A stretch of 64,000 nucleotides of DNA from Morinoia aosen (Eukaryota; Arthropoda; Malacostraca; Amphipoda; Talitridae). The position numbers and the translations under genes were made by a program. The first letter of the stretch is position 1. Each line of letters starts with the position of its first letter. Positions 33,560 to 45,310 of the stretch are shown one piece after another. The notes under the pieces were generated by a model. The model searched no databases, was not told the origin of the DNA, and was given only the letters and a program-made list of their open reading frames with translations. The stretch covers positions 32,231,422 through 32,295,421 of the forward strand of contig CM059570.1 in the NCBI GenBank assembly GCA_030386875.1, given 5' to 3'.

Positions 33560-33942
33560 TGTAAAATTACTATCTAGTGTAAGTTCTAGTTAGGGAGACC
33601 AAAAGTTGGCAACGCTCGTGAGAGCAACAATCGCAACCAGTTTTCTATTGGTCTCGGGCTCAACAACAAGTGAATGTTGGCCGAGTGTGTATATAATTAC
33701 CTACTGTGGCTAAGTACTACCTCTAAGTTATTCTCTAACTACCTACTACTAATTCTATTCTAATCTATCCTGCTATTTCAATCTATCTCCCCTCTACTCT
33801 TGCTGGCCAAATGTCTGGTAATTGAGTATTTAAGTTGTAAGGTATCCGAGAGGTGAGTGAATTTATGTCAGCACTATTACTGTGTTGTATCTATGTGGAA
33901 CCTATACTGTGCTCTAGTGTAGGACTACCTACTCTACAATAT
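33560..33942 (+). repeat. 5' LTR of M
   Basis: Core LTR TGTAAAATTAC...CTCTACAATAT. It matches the split 3' LTR closely (GGGAGACCAAAAGTTGGCAA, CTGGTAATTGAGTATTTAAG), but lacks a segment of about 35 bp that is present at 42965-42999 in the 3' copy. Confidence 0.8.
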
Positions 33943-33960
33943 TGGCGACGAGGATTTTGG
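33943..33960 (+). other. PBS of M
   Basis: TGGCGACGAGGATTTTGG follows the LTR. It would pair with a tRNA ending ATCCTCGTCGCCA; mag-type elements usually use a serine tRNA, which I cannot confirm here. Confidence 0.7.
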
Positions 33961-34165
33961 TAGAACTAATGGGAAAGGCTAGACTAGTGAAGGAACTCAG
34001 AATTATTCAGTGACAAGAGTATTGGTGCTGTAAATTTCTGTTTAACAAGGTGTATTATTACAGTCTCTTGAATTGGCTACTCTTGCAACTGCTATTGTTG
34101 CTTCTACTATTTCAGGTAAATATCTGACAAATTAGCTGTGTAATTAGCTATAAAGCTGGGTAGAA

Positions 34166-35040
34166 ATGCCAATGCTAGGCTCAGTGGGAGAATTCAATCC
34201 TTTAGAGGAAGAATTCCCGGAATATGAAGTCAGGCTAAACTGCTTCCTGAGTATTAATAAAGTGGAAGATTCAAATAAAGCCAAGACTTTTATTGCTCTG
34301 GAGGGTCCTAAAATTGTGAGGCTAGGTAAGGACCTGTTCTCCCCTAAAAGACTTTTAGATGCTACCTATGGTGAGATCATGGACGCGTTAAGACGGAATT
34401 TTAAGCCGACACACAACCAGATCTTTGAAAGGTTTATGTTCCATAAGCGGAACCAGAAACAAGGGGAGAGCATTGCTGATTTTGTGGCTAGCTTGAAGGC
34501 CCTTTCAGACACCTGTAATTTCAAACAGGAAGTGCTAGAAGAAACACTTCTAGACAGGTTCATACTGGGTGTGGCCAGTAATGATGTTCAAAATTGTTTG
34601 CTGAATGAAGCTGACCTCACATGGAAAAAAGCCGTGGATCTGGCAACTACCAAAGAAACCCAACTGAGGGAGACAGTGGGGTTGAGGCAACCTAATTCCA
34701 TACTAAATGTGGGCCAGCATAGAGTAAAGCAAACTACTATTAAGCCTCAGGGCAAAACTCAGGCTCAAGCTAGCCCCAAATCAGCATGCAGCAGCTGTGG
34801 TAATCTGCACTGGTGTAGAGATTGCCCCTATAAAGACAGTGTTTGTCATGGTTGTGGCCAAAAAATCCACCTTAAGAAATGTTGCTTTAAATTAAAAAAT
34901 CAAAATTCTGTTAAAGGCAACAAAAATAATTTTGTGCATGCTATGTATGAGAAAATGGGGAGGGAACACCACCCTAACCCTAATAGAACTAACAATGCAA
35001 CCCGTGCAGACTACCCAGCTGCTAATCTAGGCTGTTATGT
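34166..35040 (+). pseudogene. M gag
   Basis: The ATG at 34166 opens MPMLGSVGEFNP. A capsid-like domain follows (FNPLEEEFPEYEVRLNCFL, FMFHKRNQKQGESIADFVAS, LLDRFILGVASNDVQ), then two knuckles: CSSCGNLHWCRDC and CHGCGQKIHLKKC. This Gag runs into the protease in one frame, as in many mag/K02A2.6-like elements. The gag frame itself is open; it is marked pseudogene because the polyprotein it belongs to is disrupted downstream. Confidence 0.85.
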
Positions 35041-38020
35041 GGAGATTTTCTCAATTGCCGAGGAAATGAAACCCCCCATTAAAATAAAATTATTGCTAAA
35101 CAATACCCCACTGGAAATGGAGGTAGACACTGGTGCTGCCAGGTCTATCCTATCAAAAGCTGCATATTGTAAACTACCCACAAAAACAAAGCCCGAGTTG
35201 AGACCTTTTGATGTTAAGCTTAGGACTTATGGTGGAGCCACACTAGTGGTTTGTGGAGAGATTAGGGTTAACATCCAGCGTGAAGCTAGTGGTAGGGCTC
35301 CTCAGCTAGCAACTATTGTAGTGGTAGACAGGGGAGGTCCAGCTTTGCTGGGTAGGGACCTGATTACTTCCCTTGGGCTAACTATAGTAGCAAATGAGGT
35401 CAACAAATTGACTACCTGCCCTGAAGAATTAGCAAATAAATTCCCCAACCTTTTTCAACCAGGTCTAGGTTGCTTTAAGGGAAGGAATTTCAAAATAGAA
35501 GTGGATCCATCCGTACCACCAAAGTTTTGTAAGGCCAGGAACGTGCCTTACACACTTAGACTTAAGGTGGAGGCAGAACTTGATAGACTGGTGCAGGAAG
35601 GTTTCCTCACCCCTGTACAGTACTCTAGATGGGCAGCGGCTATCGTCCCTGTGCTCAAGGCTGATCAAAGCATCCGAATCTGTGGCGACTACAAACTAAC
35701 CGTCAACAGAGCCACTAGGCTTGATACCTACCCTATACCCAGAGTGGAAGATTTATTTAGCGGGTTAGCAGGAGGAGTTATATACTCCAAGCTAGATATG
35801 TCTCAGGCATACGCTCAACTACCCTTGGATGAAGACTCCAAGGAACTCACGACTCACGATAATAAACACCCACAGAGGTTTATTTGCCTACAACCGTCTC
35901 AGCTTTGGAACTGCGTCCGCATCTGGAATCTTTCAGCGTGCTATGGAAGGACTATTGCAGGGCATCCCAGGAGTGTTCTGCTACCTGGATGACGTCCTGG
36001 TGAGTGCCACTAATGAGCAAGAGCACAACAAGCGTCTCCATCAAGTCTTATCTAAACTACAGGAGGCAGGGCTAAAACTGAAAATGGATAAATGCCAAAT
36101 TTAAGTGCCACAGGTATCCAACCTTGGATACCAAATCGACAAGGGTGGATTGCATCCCACGGCAGAAAAGGTAGCAGCAATCCAGAATGCACCAGCTCCT
36201 ACTAATGTAACTCAACTGAGAGCCTACCTTGGGCTGCTAAATTTCTATAGGAAATTTCTAAAATCATCTGCAACTATGCTGGAGCCCCTAAATACCTTAC
36301 TGAGGGATAAAACCCCTTGGAAATGGGACGCAAGTCATGAGAGGGCATTCCAGAAGTCTAAACAAGCCCTCCTGGACTCCCAGACTCTAGTCCACTTTGA
36401 CCCTCATAAACCCATAGTGGTAGTGGCTGACAGTAGTGCGTATGGTGTGGGAGCGGTGCTGTGTCACCTTATTGATGGAATTGAACGCCCCGCCTATTTT
36501 GCCTAACGAACTCTAACAGCAACAGAACGCAACTACTCCCAGACTGAGAAAGAAGCTCTGGCTATGGTGTTTGCACTCAGGAAATTCCATTGCTACCTGT
36601 GGGGACAGGACTTCACTGTGGTTACTGACCACAAACCTTTGTTAGGACTATTTGATCCGGGTAGAAGCATTCCTCCGATGGCATCCGGGGCATTCAAAGG
36701 TGGGCTCTACTGCTACAACCCTACAAGTTCACCTTGCGTCACCGGTCTGGCGTGCTGTTGGGCACGGCTGATGCTCTCAGCCGTCTACCTTTGACAACTC
36801 CCGAGGATTCCACGCCCATTCCAGCGGAATGGACGTCCCTAGTAAACTTCCTCGAGTCAGCTCCGGTCACCAGCACCCACATTCGCGACGGCACAATAAG
36901 GGACCTAGTACTTTCGAAGGTATACAAATACTGCCAGGCAGGCTGGCCTTTGATGGTAATCGGGGACCCCGATCTCGCTCTGTACACTAGGAGGAGAGAC
37001 GAGTTGTCCACACAAAATGGCTGTGTGCTCTGGTGAGCAGAAGTAATTGTGCCTCAAGCCCTCAGACAAGCTATTGTGGATGAACTTCACTCTGGCCATG
37101 CAGGATCATCCAGGATGAAGGAATTAGCCCGCAGCTACGTGTGGTGGCCGCTCCTGGACAAAGATCTAGAAGAAACGACTAAATCATGCAGCGAGTGTCT
37201 GAGCACTCGAGCTGCCCCAACGAAAGCTGAACTCCACCCGTGGGAATGGCCTGCGAAGCCTTGGCATCGCATACACACAGACTACGCGGGCTAAATGGAT
37301 GGAAAATACTATCTAGTGATCGTGGATGCATACTCTAAGTGGGTTGAAATTTTTCCCACATCTACTACAACCTCTAGCGAAACGATCTCGTGCCTGAAAC
37401 ACACTTTTGCGACATTTGGATTTCCAGTAACAATTGTTTCGGACAATGCAACGTGTTTCACATCGGCTGAATTCCAAGAATTTGTGAAGGCATGTGGTAT
37501 GCGACATATTACGAGCGAACCATACCACCCTTCAACTAATGGACTGGCAGAGCGCATGGTACAAACTTTCAAGAAGAATATACGAAAGTCAACGGAACCC
37601 CTACGCCGAGCACTAGACAGGTTCCTGTTCAACTATCGGCTAACACACCACACGACACGCCGGGTTCCCCAAAATGGACCCCTGCTACCACCATTGGTAG
37701 CAGGGACCCCTGCTACCACAGGCCCGGTATCCTACAAGTGCCAACTGAAGGGGGGAGAGGTCGTTCGTCGACACCAGAACCAAGTTATTACCTGCTCGAA
37801 CACCATCCCTGAACCCTTGGAACAACCTACGGAGGAAACCGTTGTGTTTCCACAACCTGCTCAAAATTCATACCCACCACCTCCGACCAATGAACCTGAC
37901 TCCGAAACACCTGATTACCCGATTCCCACCCAGGAGGCTAGGATGTACGAGCCTCCAAGTACTAGCATCTCACGCAGGTCTACCCGGGCTCGGAAGCCTG
38001 TGGTGAGAATGGACCTTTAG
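35041..38020 (+). pseudogene. M pol: protease, RT, RNase H, integrase (multiply broken)
   Basis: Protease MEVDTGAARSIL and RT with FCYLDDVLVSA are intact as motifs, followed by RNase H (VVTDHKPLLGLFD) and integrase (H2C2 ending CSECLS; core IVDAYSKWVEIF and VSDNATCF). Lesions are an indel near 35850-35880, a TAA at 36102-36104, a TAA at 36504-36506, a frameshift near 36690, a TGA at 37034-37036 and a TAA at 37292-37294. The integrase C-terminus has a deletion near 37660-37740, marked by CCCTGCTACC and its inverted copy. The Pro/Glu-rich tail ends at TAG 38018-38020. Confidence 0.88.
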
Positions 38021-38072
38021 GATTGACTATATTGAATAAGGGTACTTGGGATATAAGGGGGGGCTTCTAATT

Positions 38073-38085
38073 AAGGAGGGAGGGG
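38073..38085 (+). other. Polypurine tract of M
   Basis: AAGGAGGGAGGGG immediately precedes the 3' LTR start TGTAATATAG at 38086. Confidence 0.75.
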
Positions 38086-39018
38086 TGTAATATAGCGAGT
38101 AGTGTAAGTTCTAGTTAGGGAGACCAAAAGTTGGCAACGCTCATGAGAGCAACACTCGCAACCAGTTTTCTATTGGTCTCGGGCTCAACAACAAGTGAAT
38201 GTTGGCCGAGTGTGTATATAATTACCTACTGTGGCTAAGTACTACCTCTAAGTTATTCTCTAACTACCTACTACTAATTCTATTCTAATCTATCCTGCTA
38301 TTTCTGTCGCGTCTTACAAGACACGACAAAATTCAAAGAATTTTGATAATTTATTCCGGCAACATTTTGCGGATCCGCGCTTCGTCCGCAAGAATGACGC
38401 CAACGTTTTATTTGTTTGAAGTGCGTGGGAGGAACAGGTTCCCGGATAATATTAAGTTCTGTGTAGTTAGAGAGTGAGCTTAAGTGGGGAAAATCGTTTG
38501 ATTTACGTGTTGCCGCGCTGGCTATATGTTCGGGTGTTTTCACACGACTTGTGTTAGATAGCGGTGAACGGCTGGTTTCTGGAGCATTCGAGAATGCTTC
38601 CGGCGGCCGGCAAACCCACCTACATTGAGTCAGACCAGCCATTACAGTTCGGTAGAGTCTGGTGTTTTTTTTCGGTGTAGCCAGTAAGCTGCGGTGTAAT
38701 GCTGGGAATTAGTCAGGTTCTGGCTTAACGGTATTTTAGCTGAACACTGTGATTTACCGATGAATTTTCCTATCTCTGTTTCACTGCTCCAAGTGATTTT
38801 GTGTTGATGTCCAAATGTTTTTTTTGCTCAGCAACATTTGCATAATAGTCAAGCCATGTATGCTATGTTGTCATATATAATATTGTAAACAGTGTCAAGG
38901 GCAGTAAATGCAACATGGAGAGACTGATATTTCAATGCTTTTTAGTTTGACACAGGATTACTTGAAGTTTATCACATTTCATAGATTAACACAAGATTGC
39001 ACCAACTTGGGAACATGA

Positions 39019-39112
39019 TTTTTCTTGTCTTTGTATTATTTCTTGTCTTTGTATTATTTCTTGTCTTTGTATTATTTCTTGTCTTTGTATTATTTCTTGT
39101 CTTTGTATTATT
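39019..39112. repeat. 18-bp x 5 minisatellite
   Basis: Five near-perfect copies of ATTTCTTGTCTTTGTATT inside X2. The corresponding region of X3 (about 41228-41270, inverted) has only about two, so the array expanded after the copies separated. Confidence 0.85.
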
Positions 39113-39726
39113 TATAACATTCATTAATAGAAAGATGTGAGGCAAGTAAGAATAAATTTAGTCGATTGGCTTCTTACCTATGAGCTGGGCTGGGCAAGTT
39201 GCGCCAGTCAGCAAGGTGGAAACCTAAAGTTACGGCATTCAGTAGACTGGGGATAGGCGCAGAAATTTGAGACCACTAGCTCATATGATTTGTGTTTTCA
39301 AAGCGACATTGACAAACGTGTACTCGCCTCTCTCATTTTTTTTATAATAGAATTTATTGATAATGGTTGATTTGATGACCTGAGTGACTTGGCCCTGCTT
39401 TAGAGACCTAATTTTTGCTGTCTCTTTTCCACAGATAGGGTAAAGAAAGCCAGAGTAGGCACTTATTTTGCAGACTAAAATAAGATGTCACAGGTCTAAA
39501 CTGAGGGACCTTTCCTCATCGTCTGTAAGTATTTTAGAGTATCCTCTTTCAACTTGTGATGTTACCTAACTCGTCATCCCTTTATATTGTGAAAACTATA
39601 AACTTGTTGTGTGATCGTCCACCTTTGTTCAAATAAAGTGCTTATTGACTAATGACCGCTGTGTTAAGATTGTTGGATACGGATGTACATTCATGTATGT
39701 AACTTTGTACTTCCTTCAAGGGACAC

Positions 39727-42002
39727 TGTTATGTCGTGCGCTAGCGGACTTTCTATCTTCTCTATCTTCGCTTCGGCACGACATAGAACGGTAGGCGCAA
39801 GGGTTCCAAAAGAATTTCGAGGTTTCTTTGGTTTTATTTCTTATCCGAGCGACTCCGTGAATCTGCCCAGAAAGGTATGATTCAGAGTCGGACCACGAAT
39901 TGCATGACATGAGAAGCCTAATTCAAGATCATAGTCGAATGATTAACTGATGCATATAGCACCGCACAACAAGAAAGTAACTCACACCTCAAGGGTACAC
40001 GAGAAATAGCTGAGTGGGACATAAGAGGCCATAGCATAGTAGCACATAAAAAGAGAATTCACCGCCCTGCTAACGACGTAGCACAACAACAATTCGCATT
40101 ACCATTACTAGTATTATCATATGAGAAAGTTTTAGCCTCCCCTGACCGCGACAAAGGTGTCCAAAGAGAGGAAAGAGGAAGGCACCATCTAGCGTGTAGT
40201 TGGGGGAACGCGGAATCTACGCACAGGGTGCACAGGAACAGTAGGCTGGGAAATAAGTTCACAAACAAGAAAGGTTTCCGTTGCATCGACGGGGAAGAAA
40301 AATAAGTCTCTAGTCGAGTAACACATTTAGAAAGAACACATTTATGATATACACACACGAATATTGTAAACTCGTGTCACTAGTCGAAGGGGATGATTGA
40401 GGGCAATGTACTCCTAATATTGCCCGATCTACATTCGATAATACGTGTAATGACAGCTATAAGAGACAGCGCAATTTCATGGACGATGCATTTCCATTGT
40501 GAGGTGAGAACGCTTTTGATAGTTTATATGTACATGGCATGAACTTCGTAATCCCTGACGCCAGGCAATAATACATGAATCGCTTGTTTCGGCCAATGTT
40601 CAAAGTGTCCTTTTAAGGAAGCACAAAGTTACACGCATGAATGTACATCCGTATCCAACAATCCTAACACAGCGGTCATTAGTCAATAAGCACTTTATTT
40701 GAACAAAGGTGGACGATCGCACAACAAGTTTATAGTTTTCACATGAACGCTTCACGTTATAAAGGGATGACGAGTTAGGTAACATCACAAGTTGAAAGAG
40801 GATACTCTAAAATACTTACAGACGATGAGGAAAGGTCCCTCAGTTTAGACCTGTGACAGCTTATTTTAGTCTGCAAATAAGTGCCTACTCTGGCTTTCTT
40901 TACCCTATCTGTGGAAAAGAGACAGCAAATTAGGTCTCTAAAGCAGGGGCAAGTCACTCAGGTCATCAAATCACCATTATCAATAAATTCTAGTATAAAC
41001 AAAATGAGAGAGGCAAGTGCACGTTTGTCGACGTCGCTTTGAAAACACAAATCATATGAGCTAGTGGTCTCAAATTTCTGCGCCTATTCCCAGTCTACTG
41101 AATGCCGTAGCTTTAGGCTTCCACCTTGCTGACTGGCGCAACTTGCCCAGCACAGCTCATAGGTAAGAAGCCAATCGACTAAATTTAATTTGCTTGGTTC
41201 ACATCTTTCTATTAATGAATGTTATAAATAATAAAAAGACAAGAGATAATACAAAGACAAGAAAATCGTGTTCCCAAGTTGGTATAAGTCTGGCACGACG
41301 TGCCATGAATTTTTTCAATATCAACAACTGATGTCTAATCCATGGAAGAATCACCATAGCTTTTATTTTCAGTACACAAATCTTTCAATAGTGAAGCAGT
41401 GGTTGGTTTGTATTATCAAATAAATATAAAATTGTGCTATCTTGTGTAATTCTATGAAATGCAATAAACTTCAAGTAATCCTCTGTGTAGACTAAGAGGC
41501 ATTGAAATGTCAGTCTCTCCTTGTTGCATTTACTGCCCATGACACTGTTTACAATATTATATATGACAACATAGCTTACATGGCTTGACTATTATGCAAA
41601 TGTTGCTGAGCAAAAGGTTTGGACATTAACACAAATCACTTAGAGCAGTGAAACAGAGATAGGAAAGTTCATTAGTAAAATCACAGTGTTCAGCTAAAAT
41701 ACCGTTAAACCAGAACCTGACTAATTCCCAGCATTACACTGCAGCTTAATGGCTACACCGCGTGAAAACACCCGAAAAATGTAGCTAGCGAGGTAACACG
41801 TAAATCGAATGAGTTTCTCACTCAAGTTCACTTCCTAAACAACGCAGAACTTAACATTATAAGGGAACCTGTTCCTCCCACGCACTTCAAACAAATAAAA
41901 CGTTGGCGTCATTCTTGCGGACGAAGCGCGGATCCGCAGAATGTTGTCGCAATAAATTTATCAAAATTCTTCAAATTTCCTCACGTCTTGTACGACGTGA
42001 CA
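39727..42002 (-). mobile_element. BEL/Pao solo LTR X3 nested in X2
   Basis: A 2276-bp inverted copy inserted into X2 with the perfect duplication GACAC (39722-39726 and 42003-42007). Ends on plus are TGTTATGTCGTGCGC and GTACGACGTGACA. Its opposite orientation makes long inverted repeats with both halves of X2. Confidence 0.85.
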
Positions 42003-43085
42003 GACACTTTGAACATTGGCCGAAACAAGCGATTCATGTATTATTTCCTGGCATCAAGGATTACGAAGCTTAGGTCATGTACATATAAACTATCAAAAGT
42101 GTTCTCACCTCACAATGGAAATGCATCGTCCATGAAATTGCGCTGTCTCTTATAGCTATCATTACATGTATTATTGAATGTGGATTGGGCAGGATTAGGA
42201 GTACATTGCCCTCAATCATTCCCTTCGACTAGTGACACGAGTTTACAATATTCGCGTGCGTATATCATAAATGTGTTCTTTCTAAATGTGTTACTCGACT
42301 AGAGACTTACTTCTCTTCCCTGTCGATGCAACGGAAACCTTTCTTGTTCGTGAACTTATTTCCCAGCCTACTGTTCCTGTGCACCTTGTGCGTAAATTCC
42401 GCGTTCCCCCAACTACACGCTAGATGGTGCCCTCCTCTTTCCTCTCTTGGGACACCTTTGTCGCGGTCAAGGGAGGCTAAAACTTTCTTATATAATAATA
42501 CTAGTGATTGTAACGCGAATTGTTGTTGTGCTACGTCGTTAGCAGGGCGGTGAATTCTCTTTTTATGTGCTACTATTCTATGGCCTCTTATGTCTCACTC
42601 TGCTATTTCTCGTGTACCCTTGAGGTGTGAGTTTAACTTTCTTGTTGTGCGGTGCTATATGCATCAGTTAATCATTCGACCATGATCTTGAATTAGGCTT
42701 CTCTTGTCATGCAATTCGTGGTCCGACTCTGAATCATACCTTTCTGGGCAGATTCACGGAGTCTTTGGATAAGAAATAAAACCGAAGAAACCATGCGTTC
42801 TTCTTGGTGTCCCTAAGCCTTCCGTTCAATGGCGTGCCGAAGCGAAGATAGAAATTCCGCTAGCGCACGAAATTACAATTTCAATCTATCTCCGCTCTAC
42901 TCTCGCTGGCCACATGTCTGGTAATTGAGTATTTAAGTTGTAAGGTATCCAAGAGGTAAGTGAATTATTTACCTACAGTGATGTGTCATTGCATTGTCTA
43001 TTTATGTCAGCACTATTACTGTGTTGTGTCTATGTGGAACCTATACTGTGTTCTAGTGTAGGATTACCTGCTCTACAATAGTGAG

Positions 43086-43240
43086 CAAATCAACTTGGTT
43101 TTAAAAATCTAGAGTCTCACTTCCTATCAGATTACTAGTCGTGTAAGATCACAGAGTCAAACCTTGTCCCCTACATAACTGGTCCTAATAACGTAATATG
43201 CCTTGGTTAATTTCGTCGATCTTCAGCCTGTCCTTGAATC
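43086..43240 (-). pseudogene. Upstream part of BEL/Pao protease (decayed)
   Basis: Minus-strand translation across the GTGAG site continues the Pao frame: RFDSVILHD, two stops, SDRK, stop, DSRFLKPS, stop, FAHHTLETLTD. Position and SDR...SRFLK fit the active-site loop of a Pao retropepsin, with three or more stops. Nothing further upstream is recognisable. Confidence 0.4.
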
Positions 43241-44639
43241 GTTTGTCGAATATACTGTTAAATCTAGTCCATATGAACTATATTGTAAAATGAAGTATCT
43301 AATTTCGAGTTAATTATCTCATTGATCACTCTAATGCGTCTCTAGTTTAAGTGAATTATGTTAGGCATTATTGTACTCCTTCGACTAACCTTGATGGTAG
43401 GATGCCCTAGAAGTCACTGAACTTATTCGGGCCCACAGGTAGCTATACTCAAATTTGACCATTGTACTAGACTTAAGAAACATTCTATCTCTGTATCACC
43501 TGTGGTAAATAAATTGTTTAAATTGTTAAATATAATGAGTTACATTAAATATACTTATATACTGTAAGCCAAGTTTATGTGTATCACTGTATCGCCTAAT
43601 GCTAATAATAAACGATTGCCAGACGGGTTATACCATTTACGGTTAAGTTTCAAACGAGTCTGAAACGCGTATCAAATATGATTGAAGAAATTTTAGAAAT
43701 TAAATTACCATCGGGATGTCGCGGTTGCGAATTGCAGCCTGACACGTCGAAAATTGTTGTGATTGCAACAGATTCGCAACTTCCCAAAAATTGTTGCGGC
43801 GCAACCGCAACAGATAAAGTTGCGATCGCAATTGCGGCCGCAACTAGTTGCGGCGAAACTGCCCAACGTACACTGCATGGCTTACATATTATGTAGCAAG
43901 GAAGAAATTAAAACTCCTATCGAAAAATATAAAGAATTTCCGTGTTTATGGAACGTTAAGCTTGCAGAGTATTAAAAACAGTGTCCAGAGAAGATGATTA
44001 TAAAAAATAGCATCTCACTTTGGTTAAAATGAAAATTCAAACACCGAGAGGCCAGGATAAGAAATAGCTCTCACTATTCAATAAATCGAAGAAATATGCA
44101 CTGCGTATGAAAACGTAAAATTATTTACAGTGTTATTAAACTGCACAATGTACATTGCTCTCAAGAAAAGTATTTCAAAGCACGGAAAATATTCGGCAGG
44201 TGACATTAGAAGACTATTTAAATTAAAGGAAAAGTAAAAAAGTACACCTACAAATTAGCAATGAATTTGTACACCTGCAAATTACTGCAAATTAGTAATT
44301 GGTATTTATTTTTTCTTTCCATTTACAATGTTTTTTGAAGGTAATTGGGTAGTATTAAAGTTTTTTTTAGAGTATTAGCGTTTTATTTCTACAAATTATT
44401 CTGTAAATATTCTGCAAATTGTTCTGCCAAGTATTATGTCGGTATTGCAAGAGCAATACTGACGATTGCTGTCTCTGTGGAAGGAGCGTCGTGTTGAGCG
44501 GCAGTGTAAAAGCAAGCCGATGTCGCTCCACACCGCTAGTGTAAAATGAGCGTAAGAGAACGTTACTGCACAGTCACTTCAACAAAAAGCAGGCAGCGCT
44601 GGATTTGCGGACGATTGCGGATGGCCAGCGGAGATGTTG
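43241..44639. other. No gene seen; GTTGCGGC-rich patch
   Basis: No coding region is supported. At 43720-43870 the motifs TTGCGGC, GTTGCGAT and their inverses recur many times in an otherwise AT-rich stretch, possibly the end of an unidentified DNA transposon. The rest is plain AT-rich sequence. Confidence 0.4.
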
Positions 44640-44797
44640 CCAAGGATTAGTAGATCCTGAGTAGTTTAGTGGACAAGTCTGGTACCAGGCGCTGAACTCT
44701 TTGTGTGAAAATTGTGGAGGGAATTGTAGGCCGTTACAAAGGCTCCGACGCTGTCGGCCCTCAATTTCAAGTTCAAGTTCAAGTTCCAAAATGAGCA
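44640..44797 (+). mobile_element. LINE 3' fragment with (TTCAAG)n tail
   Basis: Matches the reverse complement of 49645-49790 and 51003-51160: GTAGTTTAGTGGACAAGTCT, GGGAATTGTAGGCCGTTACA, then TTCAAGTTCAAGTTCAAG. The hexamer tail marks the 3' end of a non-LTR retrotransposon. Severely 5' truncated. Confidence 0.75.
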
Positions 44798-45310
44798 TTC
44801 CAAATCTTGCGTTTGTAAAACGCGACAACGGGCTTCGAGGCGCCATCCCACGCAGCCTAGAGCTTTGAGGGGCCACCAAACCCCCAACCAATAAGGGCGC
44901 GTATTCAGCGTGTTACCTTACTCACCAGGCCCTATATAACGGGGTGCAGTAGAAGCTCGACCAGTTTTCTCAAAGCGGCTTCTATATTCACACTACGCTC
45001 CACCAGTAGCAATCTCTACTGCCTCTACAGCCACTTTGCACTCAACAGTTACTCAACCCCCATCCGGGCTGCAAGTCCACGTCATCTGGTGGTCCTCCAA
45101 GGCGTCTCGTGGTGCGTTACTACGTGGCAGCAATCTCTTCCCTCTTGTGACATCATATTCGGCGATATTCGTAATAGAACGGCATTTATTCTAGTTTTTT
45201 CTTGTCGGGTTCGTTATTACCTCAGGCACTCGCTTCGGGCATTGATATGCAAAGTCCTTAGACATTCATAGTCTCCACGGAGCGTAAAGTATTCAGGGGG
45301 AAAACAAAAT
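44798..45310 (+). mobile_element. LTR-like remnant Z, relative of Y
   Basis: Shares with Y a CCAAT box, TATATAA (44933-44939) and a 3' portion with TTCGGCGATATTCGTAATA, CCTCAGGCACTCGCTTCGGG and CGGAGCGTAAAG. It lacks the 66-bp array. Borders and target duplication were not resolved; the LINE fragment may lie within it. Confidence 0.5.

Larger units (their letters stand above)
38305..42877 (+). mobile_element. BEL/Pao solo LTR X2
   Basis: Starts TGTCGCGTCTTACAAG and ends GCACGAAATTACA, with the duplication ATTTC on both sides. It is about 2.29 kb after removing nested X3. Colinear with X1 but without its SINE. The 24-bp terminal palindrome has one mismatch here. Confidence 0.82.
33531..43080 (+). 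mobile_element. mag-like Ty3/gypsy element M
   Basis: Plus-strand LTR element (about 5 kb of its own sequence) inserted into the Pao internal region. GTGAG occurs at 33526-33530 and 43081-43085 and is the likely duplication. Its 3' LTR is interrupted by Pao solo LTR X2. Gag-pol carries several stops and frameshifts, so it is inactive. The extra bases at 33531-33559 before the LTR core repeat TTCTAGTTAG and TGTAAG motifs. Confidence 0.82.
38086..43080 (+). repeat. 3' LTR of M, split by X2
   Basis: The LTR halves are 38086-38304 and 42883-43080. They join at GCTATTTC/AATCTATC, which is continuous in the 5' LTR (about 33774-33784). The duplication ATTTC (38300-38304 and 42878-42882) confirms a later insertion by X2. 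Confidence 0.85.

Noticed and set aside
33531..38020. Envelope gene making M or G retrovirus-like
   Set aside because: No frame after integrase has a signal peptide, membrane segment or space for an env before the 3' LTR.
34166..38020. M as an active element because protease and YLDD are intact
   Set aside because: At least four stops and two frameshifts interrupt pol, and the 3' LTR is split.
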